Below, piece after piece: positions 17,782-26,374 of a DNA stretch of 64,000 nt. Made by a program: the position numbers and the translations under genes. Numbering within the stretch: position 1 is the stretch's first letter; each line of letters starts with the position of its first letter. This DNA comes from Stieleria magnilauensis. GTDB lineage: Bacteria > Planctomycetota > Planctomycetia > Pirellulales > Pirellulaceae. The notes under the pieces were generated by a model. It was not told the origin of the DNA. It was given only the letters and a program-made list of their open reading frames with translations, and made no database searches. The stretch spans positions 5,802,394-5,866,393 of the forward strand of contig CP036432.1 of NCBI GenBank assembly GCA_007753675.1. Reading direction: 5' to 3'.

Positions 17782-17913
17782 ATGAACAGCAAGCATTCAA
17801 TCCCGACTGCGGAGTCGATCATGAATCGACATGTCCACGACTACCTTACCGAACACTTTCGTCCTGATTTGCACCGAATCATGAATCTACAAATTGTAGG
17901 CGGAAACAATTGA
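17782..17913 (+). CDS. Small protein of unknown function (43 residues)
   Basis: A short frame starting at ATG 17782, preceded by a good ribosome-binding site (TGAGGAAAG, about 6 bases away). It ends with TGA immediately before ATG 17914 of the methyltransferase-like gene, so the two are probably translationally coupled. The product is His-containing (NRHVHDYLTEHFRPDLHR) with no recognisable domain. A leader peptide or small regulator is possible. Confidence 0.4.
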   Translation: MNSKHSIPTAESIMNRHVHDYLTEHFRPDLHRIMNLQIVGGNN

Positions 17914-18390
17914 ATGGACCTTTTGCATCGTCAAATTGCTTGCCATCAGTCGCCCTCAACTCTAGTGCTCGACATCGGTGGCGAAGGACGCCACAGCGAA
18001 GCTTGGAATCTGAATCCACGCCGTGTGCGAACACTCGGCCCAAATCGCGGCTCGCCAATTCCCAAACTCATTCTCGGTCGTGCAGAGGCGATCCCATTAC
18101 GAAATCAAAGCGTTGATGTAATCCTTGTGGAGCGGACACCACTAAGAATCGAAGCGTTTTATGAAATCAGGCGAGTGATCCGCCGTGACGGAACAATCAT
18201 ACTCCGACACGCCGTGCCACCGATTGAGGAGCCTCATCGGACCGCATGCCAGTTGCTCCCGGATCGCGTTTCCCAGCACAGATATCGGATCTCTGGTCGA
18301 TGGATGCAAGAAACGGTATTTCAGTGTAAAGATCACCGATGGATTCCGTGTGATTCATTGAACGAAAGGGATCACGCCCATGTCGGCTGA
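17914..18390 (+). CDS. Truncated SAM-methyltransferase-like protein
   Basis: A 158-residue protein. The opening strand and loop (LVLDIGGEGRHSEAWNLNP) resemble motif I of class I SAM-dependent methyltransferases. AEAIPLRNQSVDVILVERTPL resembles the motif around strand 4, and YEIRRVIRRDGTIILRHA resembles the following strand. It is shorter than most family members, and the SAM-binding loop is not canonical (GGEGR instead of GxGxG), so activity is uncertain. It overlaps the permease gene by 11 bases. The coupling with an amino-acid permease is seen but its meaning is unknown. Confidence 0.55.
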   Translation: MDLLHRQIACHQSPSTLVLDIGGEGRHSEAWNLNPRRVRTLGPNRGSPIPKLILGRAEAIPLRNQSVDVILVERTPLRIEAFYEIRRVIRRDGTIILRHAVPPIEEPHRTACQLLPDRVSQHRYRISGRWMQETVFQCKDHRWIPCDSLNERDHAHVG

Positions 18391-20296
18391 CGCGTGTGGC
18401 TGTTGCGGAAAACCGCCTGGCGAATGCGATTGCTGGGAGTTTCCTGGTTGGGGAAAGGTCGAGAGGGTTCTTGACCTACCAAATCTACCCGCCGAGGAAA
18501 CCGGCAAGAGTCCAACGCGTCTGGGGGTTTGGAAAGCGACCGCGATCTGCGGCAACGACATCACGTCGAGCTGTTTATACGTTTCTGCATTGGCGGCGTT
18601 GTACGCCGGACCACTGGCTCCGCTGGCACTGCTATTGGTCGCCGGCGTGTTGTTTCTTTTTCGTAGTATCTATGCCGAAGTTGGCAGCGCCCTGCCACTG
18701 AACGGCGGCGCGTACAACGTGTTGCTCAACACGACGACCAAATCACGGGCCGCACTTGCGGCCTGTTTGACATTGCTTTCGTACATCGCAACGGCCGTCA
18801 TCAGTGGCAGCGAAGCAATGAACTATGCCTCGGAACTGTTGCCGACAATCAATGTGTTTTGGGCCACGGTAATCTTGCTGGGCGGATTCGCGGTTCTCAA
18901 TGTGATGGGCATTTCGGATTCGGCAAGCGTGGCACTTGGCATTTTCGTGTTCCATTTGTGCACGCTAGCCGCGTTGGTTGCGATTGGGGTGATGGCGATC
19001 ATTGGTGACCCCACAATCTTCGTTGAAAACATCCGCACACCCATGAACCAATGGCCTACGCCACGTTCTGGCGGCATGATGATCGCGTTAGTCTTCGGGT
19101 TCTCCGCTGCCATGCTCGGCATCAGCGGGTTTGAAAGTTCCGCGAACTACATCGAGGAGCAAAAGCCCGGCGTATTTCCGAAGACGCTGCGCAATATGTG
19201 GATCGCAGTTGCATTATTCAATCCAGTCATCAGTTTGCTCTCCTTTGCGTTGTTACCGATGTCAGAAATCGCGACCTACAAAGAGGCGCTTTTGTCAGAA
19301 ATGGGGCGACGAGGTGTAATGAGTGTTGGCAGCTTTGAGGCGCACTCCTTTCTGCCGCGGATGGCTGCCGGTTGGATCAGTCTCGATGCCGTGGTCGTGC
19401 TCTCGGGTGCCGTGCTGACAAGCTATGTCGGTGTGACGGGATTGGTTCGGCGAATGAGCATGGACTTGTGTCTGCCACAATTCCTATTGCTTCAGAATCG
19501 TCGGCGTGGCACGAACCATTGGATCATCATCTCGTTCTTTCTACTCTGCTGCTCGATTCTGTTGATTACATCTGGCAAGATCGAAATGCTTGCTGGCGTA
19601 TACACGCTATCGTTCCTTTCGTTGATGGCCTTGTTTGCATTAGGCAATCTGTTGTTAAAAGCGAGACGGCCTGATCTAAAACGTGCCACGCAGGCGAAGC
19701 GGCTGACGGTCGCTATCGCGTTGGGCGGGGTACTGTTGGCGCTGGTTGGCAATGTTGTGCTAAACCCCGATTATGTTCGTGTGTTTTTGCTTTACTTTGC
19801 GGCTGCCGTTGGCGTCGTTGCATTGATGCTCGTTCGTAACAAACTGCTCATCCAATTGCTCAAAGTGGCCAAGACGCTATGTGGCCTTCCACTACTAAGA
19901 CGTTGCAAGACGGGTCACCAGATTGCGACGTTGCTTCAGGAGGTCCAGTGTCGAGCGATCATCTTTGTCGCTTCCGACGGGTCGCCCAATGAGATGCGTC
20001 GGGCAGCGGAATACGTTCGGCGGAATGAGCAGATGCGAATCCTGAAAGTCGCTTGGTGCTATGATGTCGAATCTGAAATACCGCAGGACATGCCGCAGAT
20101 TCGCGAAGAGATTGATAAAGAGTTTCGCGATCTGCACATCGACCTGTTGTTGGTGCGCGGAAAACTCGGCCCTAGTTTATTGCGTGTGCTGGGGCAACGC
20201 ATGGGGGTGCCGCTGAACTACATGTTCATCACTTCCGCCACGGCGGGTTTGATCGACGACCTTGCCGACTGGGGTGGTGTTCGCATCATCGCGTAA
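18380..20296 (+). CDS. APC-superfamily permease with C-terminal Usp-like domain
   Basis: A 638-residue protein. A Cys-rich N-terminus (CGCCGKPPGECDCW) precedes about 12 membrane helices with APC-family signatures (GVWKATAICGNDITSSCLY, EVGSALPLNGGAYN, GFESSANYIEEQKPGVFPKTL). The last 130 or so residues are soluble: CRAIIFVASDGSPNEMRRAAEY opens a universal-stress-type domain. It probably imports an amino acid or polyamine, with the Usp part as a regulatory cap. The Cys cluster could bind metal. It starts inside the end of the methyltransferase-like gene, and an Na+/H+ antiporter follows. Confidence 0.85.
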   Translation: MSADACGCCGKPPGECDCWEFPGWGKVERVLDLPNLPAEETGKSPTRLGVWKATAICGNDITSSCLYVSALAALYAGPLAPLALLLVAGVLFLFRSIYAEVGSALPLNGGAYNVLLNTTTKSRAALAACLTLLSYIATAVISGSEAMNYASELLPTINVFWATVILLGGFAVLNVMGISDSASVALGIFVFHLCTLAALVAIGVMAIIGDPTIFVENIRTPMNQWPTPRSGGMMIALVFGFSAAMLGISGFESSANYIEEQKPGVFPKTLRNMWIAVALFNPVISLLSFALLPMSEIATYKEALLSEMGRRGVMSVGSFEAHSFLPRMAAGWISLDAVVVLSGAVLTSYVGVTGLVRRMSMDLCLPQFLLLQNRRRGTNHWIIISFFLLCCSILLITSGKIEMLAGVYTLSFLSLMALFALGNLLLKARRPDLKRATQAKRLTVAIALGGVLLALVGNVVLNPDYVRVFLLYFAAAVGVVALMLVRNKLLIQLLKVAKTLCGLPLLRRCKTGHQIATLLQEVQCRAIIFVASDGSPNEMRRAAEYVRRNEQMRILKVAWCYDVESEIPQDMPQIREEIDKEFRDLHIDLLLVRGKLGPSLLRVLGQRMGVPLNYMFITSATAGLIDDLADWGGVRIIA

Positions 20297-20380
20297 TCGA
20301 TCAACATTGCTAAATTAACGTATTTGCCGGTGATGGGACCTGATTTGCGATGTTATGGATTGCAAGAGAAACGTTCAACT

Positions 20381-21637
20381 ATGGATACAACTTCCGTTAC
20401 AATTGTCGCGCTGGCAATCATTCTTTACAGTCTCGTGTCAGCGCGATTGCGGCAGAGCGTTATAACGGCTCCGATCGTTTTCGTTTCATTCGGACTGTTT
20501 GTTGGCAATGCCGGATTTCGACTGATTGACTTCCGGCTGGAACACGACGTCATTCATTTGCTGGCGGAATTGACTTTGATCGTCGTGCTGTTCACGGATG
20601 CGTCCCGCATTGACTTAAAGCTTCTTCGCCGTGAACACGATTTGCCTGTTCGATTGTTGACGATTGGTCTACCGCTTTGCATGTTGATTGGAACGATCAC
20701 TGCTTGGTGGTTGTTTCCTGAGTTTGGGTTTTGGCAAGCCGCGGTATTGGCGGCTGTTGTTGCACCAACCGACGCAGCTTTGGCACACGCTGTCGTGACG
20801 AACAAACTGGTGCCGACGCGAATTCGCCAAGCAATCAGCGTCGAAAGTGGCTTGAACGACGGGCTATGCCTACCACTGTTTCTAACATTCTTGTGTGCTG
20901 CGCGCGTCGCTGAGCATTTGGAAACAACTGCCTATTGGGTACAGTTCGCTGCGATGCAAATCGGGTTTGGACCACTGGTCGGTATCTGCGTTGGTTACAT
21001 CGGTGGAAAACTGATTGAACGTTCGGCGATTCACAAGTGGATTAGTCATTCTTTTCTCGAACTGACGACCATCGCTCTGGCATTGGTTGCCTATGGAGCG
21101 GCGGAGTCGGTCGGCGGAAACGGCTTTATAGCGGCCTTCTGTGCGGGGCTGACTGTTGGGAACGTCTCGCGATCGATTTGCCGCGCCATCCATGAGTTTG
21201 CGGATGCGGAAGGGCAGTTACTCACTCTGCTGGTCTTTCTTATCTTTGGTGCCGTCCTATTGCCACAGGCCTACTCGAATCTCACATTCACCGGGATGCT
21301 CTTTGCAATTCTGGCGTTGACAGTGCTACGGATGTTGCCGGTGGCGATCAGTCTTATCGGTACTCGATTGAGAGGGGAAACACGTTGGTTTATCGGATGG
21401 TTCGGTCCCCGCGGCGTCGCATCGATCGTGTTCGCCTTGGTCCTGCTCAAAGAGATCGAGGTTCCCGCCCGGCAAGACATTTTTGCGATCGCAATGGCGA
21501 CGGTCGCATTGAGTGTCTTTTGCCATGGATTGACAGCGTATCCGCTCGCAAAATGGTATGCAGTCCGAACCGAACGGGCCAAGGAAATCAGCGCAGCCAT
21601 GGAACACGAACCCCTCAGCGAGATGCCCTTTCGCTGA
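20381..21637 (+). CDS. Na+(K+)/H+ antiporter, CPA1/NhaP type
   Basis: A 418-residue membrane protein with about 12 helices. The start at ATG 20381 is preferred over 20324 because the protein then begins directly with a hydrophobic helix (TSVTIVALAIILYSLV). Family hallmarks: APTDAALAHAVV and ISVESGLNDGLCLPLFLTF, the ion-binding Asp region of CPA1 exchangers, and RGVASIVFALVLL near the end. It exchanges sodium or potassium for protons at the inner membrane. It follows the APC permease in the same direction. Confidence 0.87.
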   Translation: MDTTSVTIVALAIILYSLVSARLRQSVITAPIVFVSFGLFVGNAGFRLIDFRLEHDVIHLLAELTLIVVLFTDASRIDLKLLRREHDLPVRLLTIGLPLCMLIGTITAWWLFPEFGFWQAAVLAAVVAPTDAALAHAVVTNKLVPTRIRQAISVESGLNDGLCLPLFLTFLCAARVAEHLETTAYWVQFAAMQIGFGPLVGICVGYIGGKLIERSAIHKWISHSFLELTTIALALVAYGAAESVGGNGFIAAFCAGLTVGNVSRSICRAIHEFADAEGQLLTLLVFLIFGAVLLPQAYSNLTFTGMLFAILALTVLRMLPVAISLIGTRLRGETRWFIGWFGPRGVASIVFALVLLKEIEVPARQDIFAIAMATVALSVFCHGLTAYPLAKWYAVRTERAKEISAAMEHEPLSEMPFR

Positions 21638-21983
21638 TTGCGATCAGGCTAGCGCAATCAACAATTACCTGTTCGCGGCCCTGGTGATTGTCTTACTCGT
21701 GACCACGTTGATCACACCGCCAACGTTAAAGTGGGCGATGCCCCAGCACGACATGTCGCGGCAACCGATGGCTTCCCAATCCATGCAACAGCCGATGGTT
21801 GCCTCCGGTGGCGGTGTCATCAATAACAAACTTTGCCCGGTGATGGGCGAACCGTTGGGTTCGATGGGCGATCTCGTTCCGGTGACAGTTGGCGGAGAAA
21901 CGCTGTTTGTTTGCTGTCGTGGCTGCGTGAAAAAGGTGAAAGCCGATCCAGCCAAGTACTTCGCGATCGCTCGTAACGAATGA
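21558..21983 (+). CDS. YHS-like metal-binding protein preceded by a Kef-type antiporter tail helix
   Basis: An open frame of 141 codons that overlaps the end of the antiporter gene; the real start is unclear, and GTG 21684 is one option. From about 21650 it reads NNYLFAALVIVLLVTTLITPPTLKWAM, split here into NNYLFAALVIVLL and VTTLITPPTLKWAM. This is what the last helix of a Kef/CPA2 antiporter looks like. A Met/Gln linker follows, then a domain with CPVMGEPLGSMGDLVP and LFVCCRGCVKKVKADPAKYF, the same pattern found twice in the 25130 protein. It looks like the fused remains of another antiporter's end plus a metal-binding module, or a membrane-anchored metal protein. Confidence 0.55.
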   Translation: MQSEPNGPRKSAQPWNTNPSARCPFADCDQASAINNYLFAALVIVLLVTTLITPPTLKWAMPQHDMSRQPMASQSMQQPMVASGGGVINNKLCPVMGEPLGSMGDLVPVTVGGETLFVCCRGCVKKVKADPAKYFAIARNE

Positions 21984-22051
21984 AGATAGATTTAACGTCG
22001 CTGGCTCGCCAGCATTTCAGTAAGAGAGTTTCTCGATCAAGGATGAATGAG

Positions 22052-22180
22052 ATGAAAAACGTATTAACCACGGGTATTTTGCTGGTGATGTTGGCACTTG
22101 CCCTCACTGCGGGCGGCTGTGCCGCGTCGGGCAGCGGAGGCTATGGAGGGTCCGATGGTCACGCAGGCCACTCTCACTAA
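22052..22180 (+). CDS. Small His-tailed lipoprotein
   Basis: A 42-residue protein from ATG 22052, preceded by AAGGA at 8-9 bases; ATG 22043 is an alternative. It has a lipoprotein signal (LLVMLALALTAGGCA, lipobox before the Cys) and a Gly/Ser-rich tail ending DGHAGHSH. Likely anchored in a membrane and able to bind a metal ion. Directly downstream lies a purine-rich hairpin repeat and an IS. Confidence 0.6.
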   Translation: MKNVLTTGILLVMLALALTAGGCAASGSGGYGGSDGHAGHSH

Positions 22181-22188
22181 GCGCAGCT

Positions 22189-22239
22189 GGGAGTGGGGAG
22201 GTGGGAGCAAGGCAACTCCCAGGTCCCACCCCCCACTCC
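22189..22239. repeat. Purine-rich hairpin repeat interrupted by ISAs1 copy C
   Basis: GGGAGTGGGGAGGTGGGAG on one side and AGGTCCCACCCCCCACTCC on the other form an imperfect hairpin of about 20-25 bp. The ISAs1 copy C inserted in its right arm, duplicating CCCCCACTCC, which continues at 23527. Confidence 0.7.
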
Positions 22240-23526
22240 CACGACGATCGCACCAAAATCTGGTTTCAGTATTCGTCGAAGCCTTGCCTCAGTGAACCCC
22301 TCTGCCAATAAATTCAGCCAGACTGGTTTTTCACTGCCCTGTTATGGAGATGGCAATGGCTTCCCAAATCGATGTGTTTCACGAGTGTTTTGATCAGGTC
22401 GGCGACCCGCGAGTCGCAGGCCGGACAATCCATCCACTTAACTCGATTCTGTTTTTGGTTGTCTCGGCGGTCATCGCAGGCGCGGACGGACCTGATGAGA
22501 TCGAAAGCTTCGGTGGTGAGAAACTGGATTGGCTATCCAAATTCGCCGACTTTGATGCCGGCATTCCGTCTCACGATACCATCACGCGAGTGTTGTCCCT
22601 GATCAAACCAGCCGAGTTTCAGAAGGCGCTGCTTCAATGGCACGCTCATCTCTGCGAGATTAATTGGGATCACGCCAGCAAGGACGACAATCGTCCCGTT
22701 CACGTTGCGATCGATGGCAAGACGGTGCGCGGATCCTATACCGATGCGGAGAAATCTGATGCGATTCATATCGTCAGTGCCTGGGCGACCGCAAATGGTG
22801 TCACGCTTGGGCAAACCGAGGTCGACTCAAAGTCCAACGAAATCACGGCAATTCCCGAATTGCTCGATCTAATCGACTTACGCAATTCGATCGTGACGCT
22901 CGATGCCATGGGATGCCAAAAGTCGATTGCTGAAAAGATCGTCGAGGGAGGTGGCGACTATCTGTTCGCTGTCAAAGACAACCATCCCAAGCTCTGTGCT
23001 GCCATCGCCGATCACTTTGAGATGGCCCATAACGATGGGCTCACAGCCCACGGTGTTCGGGCAATGACGACCACAGGAAAGCAGGCCGCGCGTGAAGAGG
23101 AACGCTTCTATGCGACCTGCCCAATTCCAAAAGCACTTCGCGAACTGACCGACCAGTGGAAAGGAGCAAAAAGTATCTGCCAAGCGAATACTTGCACGAC
23201 TCGTGGTGACCGGCAATCAAGCGATGTTCGCTACTACATTTCGAGCCGACCGGCGCGGGTGCATGAATTCTCAAATTGTGCTCGTAGCCATTGGAGTATA
23301 GAGAGCATGCACTGGGTCCTCGATGTCGTGTTTCATGAGGACTCCAGTCGGCTCCGAACCAAGAACGCGACATCGAACATGAGCTTTGCTCGTCGGTTTG
23401 TGACGACGCTTCTCAAGCGAGACACTCGGAAGAAGAGCCTCAGGCGGAAGCGAAAAATCGCTGGCTGGAACAGCGAATTCCTCGAGAAACTCCTGTTTGC
23501 AGCCTAATTTTGGTGCGATCGTCGTG
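22240..23526 (+). mobile_element. ISAs1-family element, copy C
   Basis: A 1287-bp element with the 20-bp terminal repeats of copies A and B and a 10-bp target duplication CCCCCACTCC at 22230-22239 and 23527-23536. It lies in an intergenic hairpin repeat, so it may have broken no gene. Confidence 0.95.
22344..23507 (+). CDS. ISAs1-family transposase, copy C
   Basis: A 387-residue complete DDE transposase with the same catalytic motifs as copy B and a single visible residue difference (TRKKSLRR). It reads on the plus strand, opposite to copy B. Start at 22344 or the Met at 22356. Confidence 0.94.
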   Translation: MEMAMASQIDVFHECFDQVGDPRVAGRTIHPLNSILFLVVSAVIAGADGPDEIESFGGEKLDWLSKFADFDAGIPSHDTITRVLSLIKPAEFQKALLQWHAHLCEINWDHASKDDNRPVHVAIDGKTVRGSYTDAEKSDAIHIVSAWATANGVTLGQTEVDSKSNEITAIPELLDLIDLRNSIVTLDAMGCQKSIAEKIVEGGGDYLFAVKDNHPKLCAAIADHFEMAHNDGLTAHGVRAMTTTGKQAAREEERFYATCPIPKALRELTDQWKGAKSICQANTCTTRGDRQSSDVRYYISSRPARVHEFSNCARSHWSIESMHWVLDVVFHEDSSRLRTKNATSNMSFARRFVTTLLKRDTRKKSLRRKRKIAGWNSEFLEKLLFAA

Positions 23527-23571
23527 CCCCCACTCCCAATGGCTCATTTTTCCGTGAAATGGTAAACTTGC

Positions 23572-23742
23572 GTGAAGAAATTGTGGCTGGAGAGCATCGA
23601 AGGAGACTGCGGTAGATGCCTTGTCGCCAGCGCGTTTGAAGCAAGCAATTTGGCCGCCGATACGATTCCCGGCCACACACTCAATGACTTTCATCCGATC
23701 GAACACTGGTTTGTTCGGAAGTCGGAGTTTACTCAGGTTTGA
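23572..23742 (+). CDS. Possible small protein upstream of the anti-sigma-like gene
   Basis: A 56-residue frame from GTG 23572 to TGA 23740-23742, which abuts ATG 23743 of the next gene. It contains KKLWLESIEGDCGRCLV and ends VRKSEFTQV. No ribosome-binding site is obvious and no family is recognised. It occupies the place where a sigma factor would be expected next to an anti-sigma gene, but it does not resemble one. Treat as tentative. Confidence 0.25.
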   Translation: MKKLWLESIEGDCGRCLVASAFEASNLAADTIPGHTLNDFHPIEHWFVRKSEFTQV

Positions 23743-24660
23743 ATGACTACCATGCGTTGTGAAACTGTCGCCCCACAGCTTTCCGCCCACTTTGACGGCG
23801 AACTCTCCCAGAAATTGTCCCTTGAGATCGATTCGCACCTCGCGCATTGCGAGTCGTGCAGTGCGGAGTCTCGCAGCTTTGAGCGAATCAGTGACTTGCT
23901 CGGTGCAAGCAACCTCCATGAACTTCAACCGCCGTCGTGGGCAACCGTCGCCAAACGATTGCAAGCCGAGCAAGCAACACCGGTCACCTTGCCGAGCAAC
24001 TCGCCATTCACAATTCCTGGTCGATCGAAGGTCAAGGACTTTATGGTGATCGTGGCTTCTCTGGCCGCGTCGATCTTGATTCTCGCCTGGACTTGGCGAC
24101 CGGCTGACCAGCCGACTCAGGTGGCTCAGTCGGTCCATTCGAGCCATGCAGGTCCCGCGATAAACGCGACGGCCATCAATTTTCAAGAGACGGTTTCGCT
24201 ACAACAGCAGGACACTGGATTGGCAATGCAAGCCCTGACGCAAAAGTACGAGGGCCGAGAAGCGTCGGCTGAGGAAGTCGTCAAGAATGTCGGCTTCCAA
24301 CCGATAACGCAATCGTCTCTGTCCGACGGTGTGAAGTTGGTTTCGACCCAGCTTCTGAAAATGCCGCAGTGCAATTGCGTCGATGGTGTTTGCATGTGTG
24401 GTCCCGGCGAATGCAACTGCGTTGCTTGCGTGTGCCAGCGTCCTGACGGGTCGACTTTCCTAGTCGTCGAGCAGTGCCACGGCCAGAACGTCAACTTCGG
24501 CGAACTGCCAGTTCGGCTTGTGCAGCGTGGCAACCACGAACTGCAGGTGACCGGCAATGAAAAGGGGCTGGCAGTGACATGGACTGCCAACAAGACGCGG
24601 AGGCTTGCCGTTGGTTTACGCGATCTGAACGAGATGGATCAATTACTTGCCATCAACTGA
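23743..24660 (+). CDS. Membrane anti-sigma-like protein with zf-HC2 domain and Cys-rich periplasmic domain
   Basis: A 305-residue protein (start 23743, or 23752 at MRCETV). Residues about 10-40 form a zinc-binding anti-sigma domain (HLAHCESC). A single membrane helix (VKDFMVIVASLAASILILAW) follows. The outer domain holds a Cys cluster (CNCVDGVCMCGPGECNCVACVC) and then a conserved tail region (TWTANKTRRLAVGLRD). The protein at 40084-40905 has the same order and a related core (LLKMPQCNC here, VLDMPCCKC there). The Cys-rich outer part suggests a metal-sensing anti-sigma factor. No sigma factor gene is seen beside it. Confidence 0.75.
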   Translation: MTTMRCETVAPQLSAHFDGELSQKLSLEIDSHLAHCESCSAESRSFERISDLLGASNLHELQPPSWATVAKRLQAEQATPVTLPSNSPFTIPGRSKVKDFMVIVASLAASILILAWTWRPADQPTQVAQSVHSSHAGPAINATAINFQETVSLQQQDTGLAMQALTQKYEGREASAEEVVKNVGFQPITQSSLSDGVKLVSTQLLKMPQCNCVDGVCMCGPGECNCVACVCQRPDGSTFLVVEQCHGQNVNFGELPVRLVQRGNHELQVTGNEKGLAVTWTANKTRRLAVGLRDLNEMDQLLAIN

Positions 24661-25129
24661 GTTCATCCGATGGCCTTGGTATTCCGCATTTGTGCGGTCA
24701 TTGCTCCGCCTGCGTTGAAGTGGTCGTTGCGGCGCAATCAAATTGCGACGCTTGCGGATCAACCCCAGTGAATCGCTCGATTCGATCGCTCGTAAGCTGA
24801 GGAGCAGAAGCCTGAGAAGCAGCGAAGGACGCGTCGTGATCAGAGTCGCGCTACCATTGACGATGAGCGACGACGGTGGGAAGAAAACCCGATTCCTCAC
24901 CGGCAAAGCGTCGTCCACGGCTCACGAAATGCTGTCAATGAATGCCTGGGCAGAACTTTCAAAAGAATTGGATTTTCCGTGAAGGATTCTCGTTGGTTAC
25001 GCATCTAACGCTTGAAATTGACCAGAATGTCGTTTTGCCGTTGTGCGGATTTTCACCGAGCGAGTCGGTACTCGCCAAGCCGGAGCAGCGGAACGGCGCC
25101 CAATACCTTTCCATTTGAAGGATGTCTGA
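24661..25129. other. Gap without a convincing gene
   Basis: About 470 bases between the anti-sigma-like gene and the Cys-rich metal protein. One plus-strand frame (24743-24982, 79 residues) has no recognisable domain or good start, and a short frame has a few CxxC pairs that look fortuitous. A ribosome-binding region precedes 25130. Nothing else is supported. Confidence 0.3.
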
Positions 25130-25774
25130 ATGAAGATTGCACGATTCGTTTTTACTTTCGCAGCTGCCGCCGCAGTTTTCGTTGGGGGCCTAAACTCCGC
25201 ATCCGCGATCGCTCACGAAGGCCAAGATCATGCTGCAGGGCACGACCATGAAGCGATGATGAAGGCTGAGAAAACGATCAAAACTGCGCTTTCGTCACTG
25301 TCCGCAGAAGACCAGGAACTGGCAGCGGCTCAGCGGTTTTGTCCGATCATGACCTACGATCGCCTCGGCGCGATGGGCACACCGTTGAAGGTGATGATCG
25401 AAGGCAAACCGGTTTTCTTGTGCTGCAAAAGCTGCACGGAAGATGCCTTGAAAGGCGGAGCCAAGACCGTCAAGACTGCTGAGAAACTGCGCGACTCAAC
25501 TGCAACGCTTGCCAAGTTGCCGATGAACGAACGCATGGCCGCCGAAGCACAAAAGTACTGCGCCGTTGCCAACACCAGCTTTCTCGGTTCAATGGGAGCG
25601 CCCATTAAATTGGTCGTCGAAGGCAAGCCCGTCTACTTATGCTGTAGCGGATGCACCAAGAAAGCCCAAGCCGACCCGGCCGCAGTTCTCGCCAAAGCTG
25701 AAGAACTGAAGAAGGCTGGTACGCTAGAAGGCCACGACCACGCAGCCCACGGACACGGCGATCAAAAGAACTAA
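25130..25774 (+). CDS. Exported protein with two YHS-like Cys-rich metal domains
   Basis: A 214-residue protein with a signal peptide (ending SASA) followed by a His-rich start (HEGQDHAAGHDHE). Two related domains follow. The first (about residues 66-105) has RFCPIMTYDRLGAMGTPLKV and PVFLCCKSC. The second (about 139-180) has KYCAVANTSFLGSMGAPIKL and PVYLCCSGC. The C-terminus is again His-rich (GHDHAAHGHGD). The repeated CP.xxx...LG.MG.P..V...GKP.(F/Y)LCC..C pattern is also found in the 21558 frame. Probably a periplasmic metal chaperone or buffer for copper or zinc. Confidence 0.72.
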   Translation: MKIARFVFTFAAAAAVFVGGLNSASAIAHEGQDHAAGHDHEAMMKAEKTIKTALSSLSAEDQELAAAQRFCPIMTYDRLGAMGTPLKVMIEGKPVFLCCKSCTEDALKGGAKTVKTAEKLRDSTATLAKLPMNERMAAEAQKYCAVANTSFLGSMGAPIKLVVEGKPVYLCCSGCTKKAQADPAAVLAKAEELKKAGTLEGHDHAAHGHGDQKN

Positions 25775-25832
25775 GAGTCGCTCGATTCAATAGGAAGTTG
25801 GCACACTTGATGCTCTCTTGGGCATTTCGTGC

Positions 25833-25870
25833 GATAGGTCGCCGCAGTATCCTCTCTGCAGCGGCCTATC
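25833..25870. terminator. Hairpin terminator between convergent genes
   Basis: A stem of about 15 bp with two mismatches (GATAGGTCGCCGCAG / CTGCAGCGGCCTATC), followed by TGCTTTATT. It sits between the Cys-rich metal protein and the oppositely oriented acyltransferase remnant, as expected for a bidirectional terminator. A related hairpin occurs at 26636-26667. Confidence 0.65.
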
Positions 25871-25900
25871 TGCTTTATTGGTTCATGCGCTCAGAGGGAT

Positions 25901-26374
25901 TTATGGGCGGGCCGCAACCAACGGACTGTTGAGCTTGCTGGTTGAGGCTCGACTTCCTCGTTTTGCCCATCGGATGACTGGCAATTCCAAATAACGATGA
26001 ATCAGATCCGATGCCACGTAGGTAATCGGGTACACGATCAACGTGCAGTAGACCGCAAGTAAGAAGCGATTGTTCATATTCGGGGCGACCTGCAGCAACC
26101 CGAATAAAGCTAATTCAATAGCAACCCAGTGAAGTAAGTAGGTGACATAACTCGTTCGCCCCAAGAACTGCATTGGCCTGGATAGTAAAATGGTTCGAGC
26201 CCATTCAAGTGCTCGCACTCGGTTTGCATGCACCCGATCGTACATTACGAGAGTCATTGTTGCGAACCAGATCTTGTATGGCAGGCTCGACTTCAAGAAT
26301 GGAACTCTTCTGTCAAGTAATATCAACAGCGGCACTAGGCCGATGGAAGTTTCGCAGGTAAGAGTCCGTGGCAA
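25901..26374 (-). pseudogene. Acyltransferase-3 (OafA-like) C-terminal remnant
   Basis: About 157 residues on the minus strand with three or four hydrophobic segments and the acyltransferase-3 signature FLGRTSYVTYLLHW followed by LVVYPITYV-type helices (here LIVYPITYVASDL). Family members are usually 350-400 residues and begin with a catalytic His in the first helix. That N-terminal half is absent, and no ATG with a good context opens this frame. It is most likely a truncated remnant of a surface O-acyltransferase. Confidence 0.65.

Noticed and set aside
14978-23526. Copies B and C of the ISAs1 element in opposite orientation as a composite transposon
   Set aside because: Each copy has its own matching 10-bp duplication on both sides, and the outer flanks (AACTCTTTCC and CCCCCACTCC) do not match each other. 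So the block between them did not move as a unit and has not been inverted since the insertions.
23440-24186. Minus-strand frame of 248 codons antisense to the anti-sigma-like gene
   Set aside because: It crosses the IS border and has no domain or start context.
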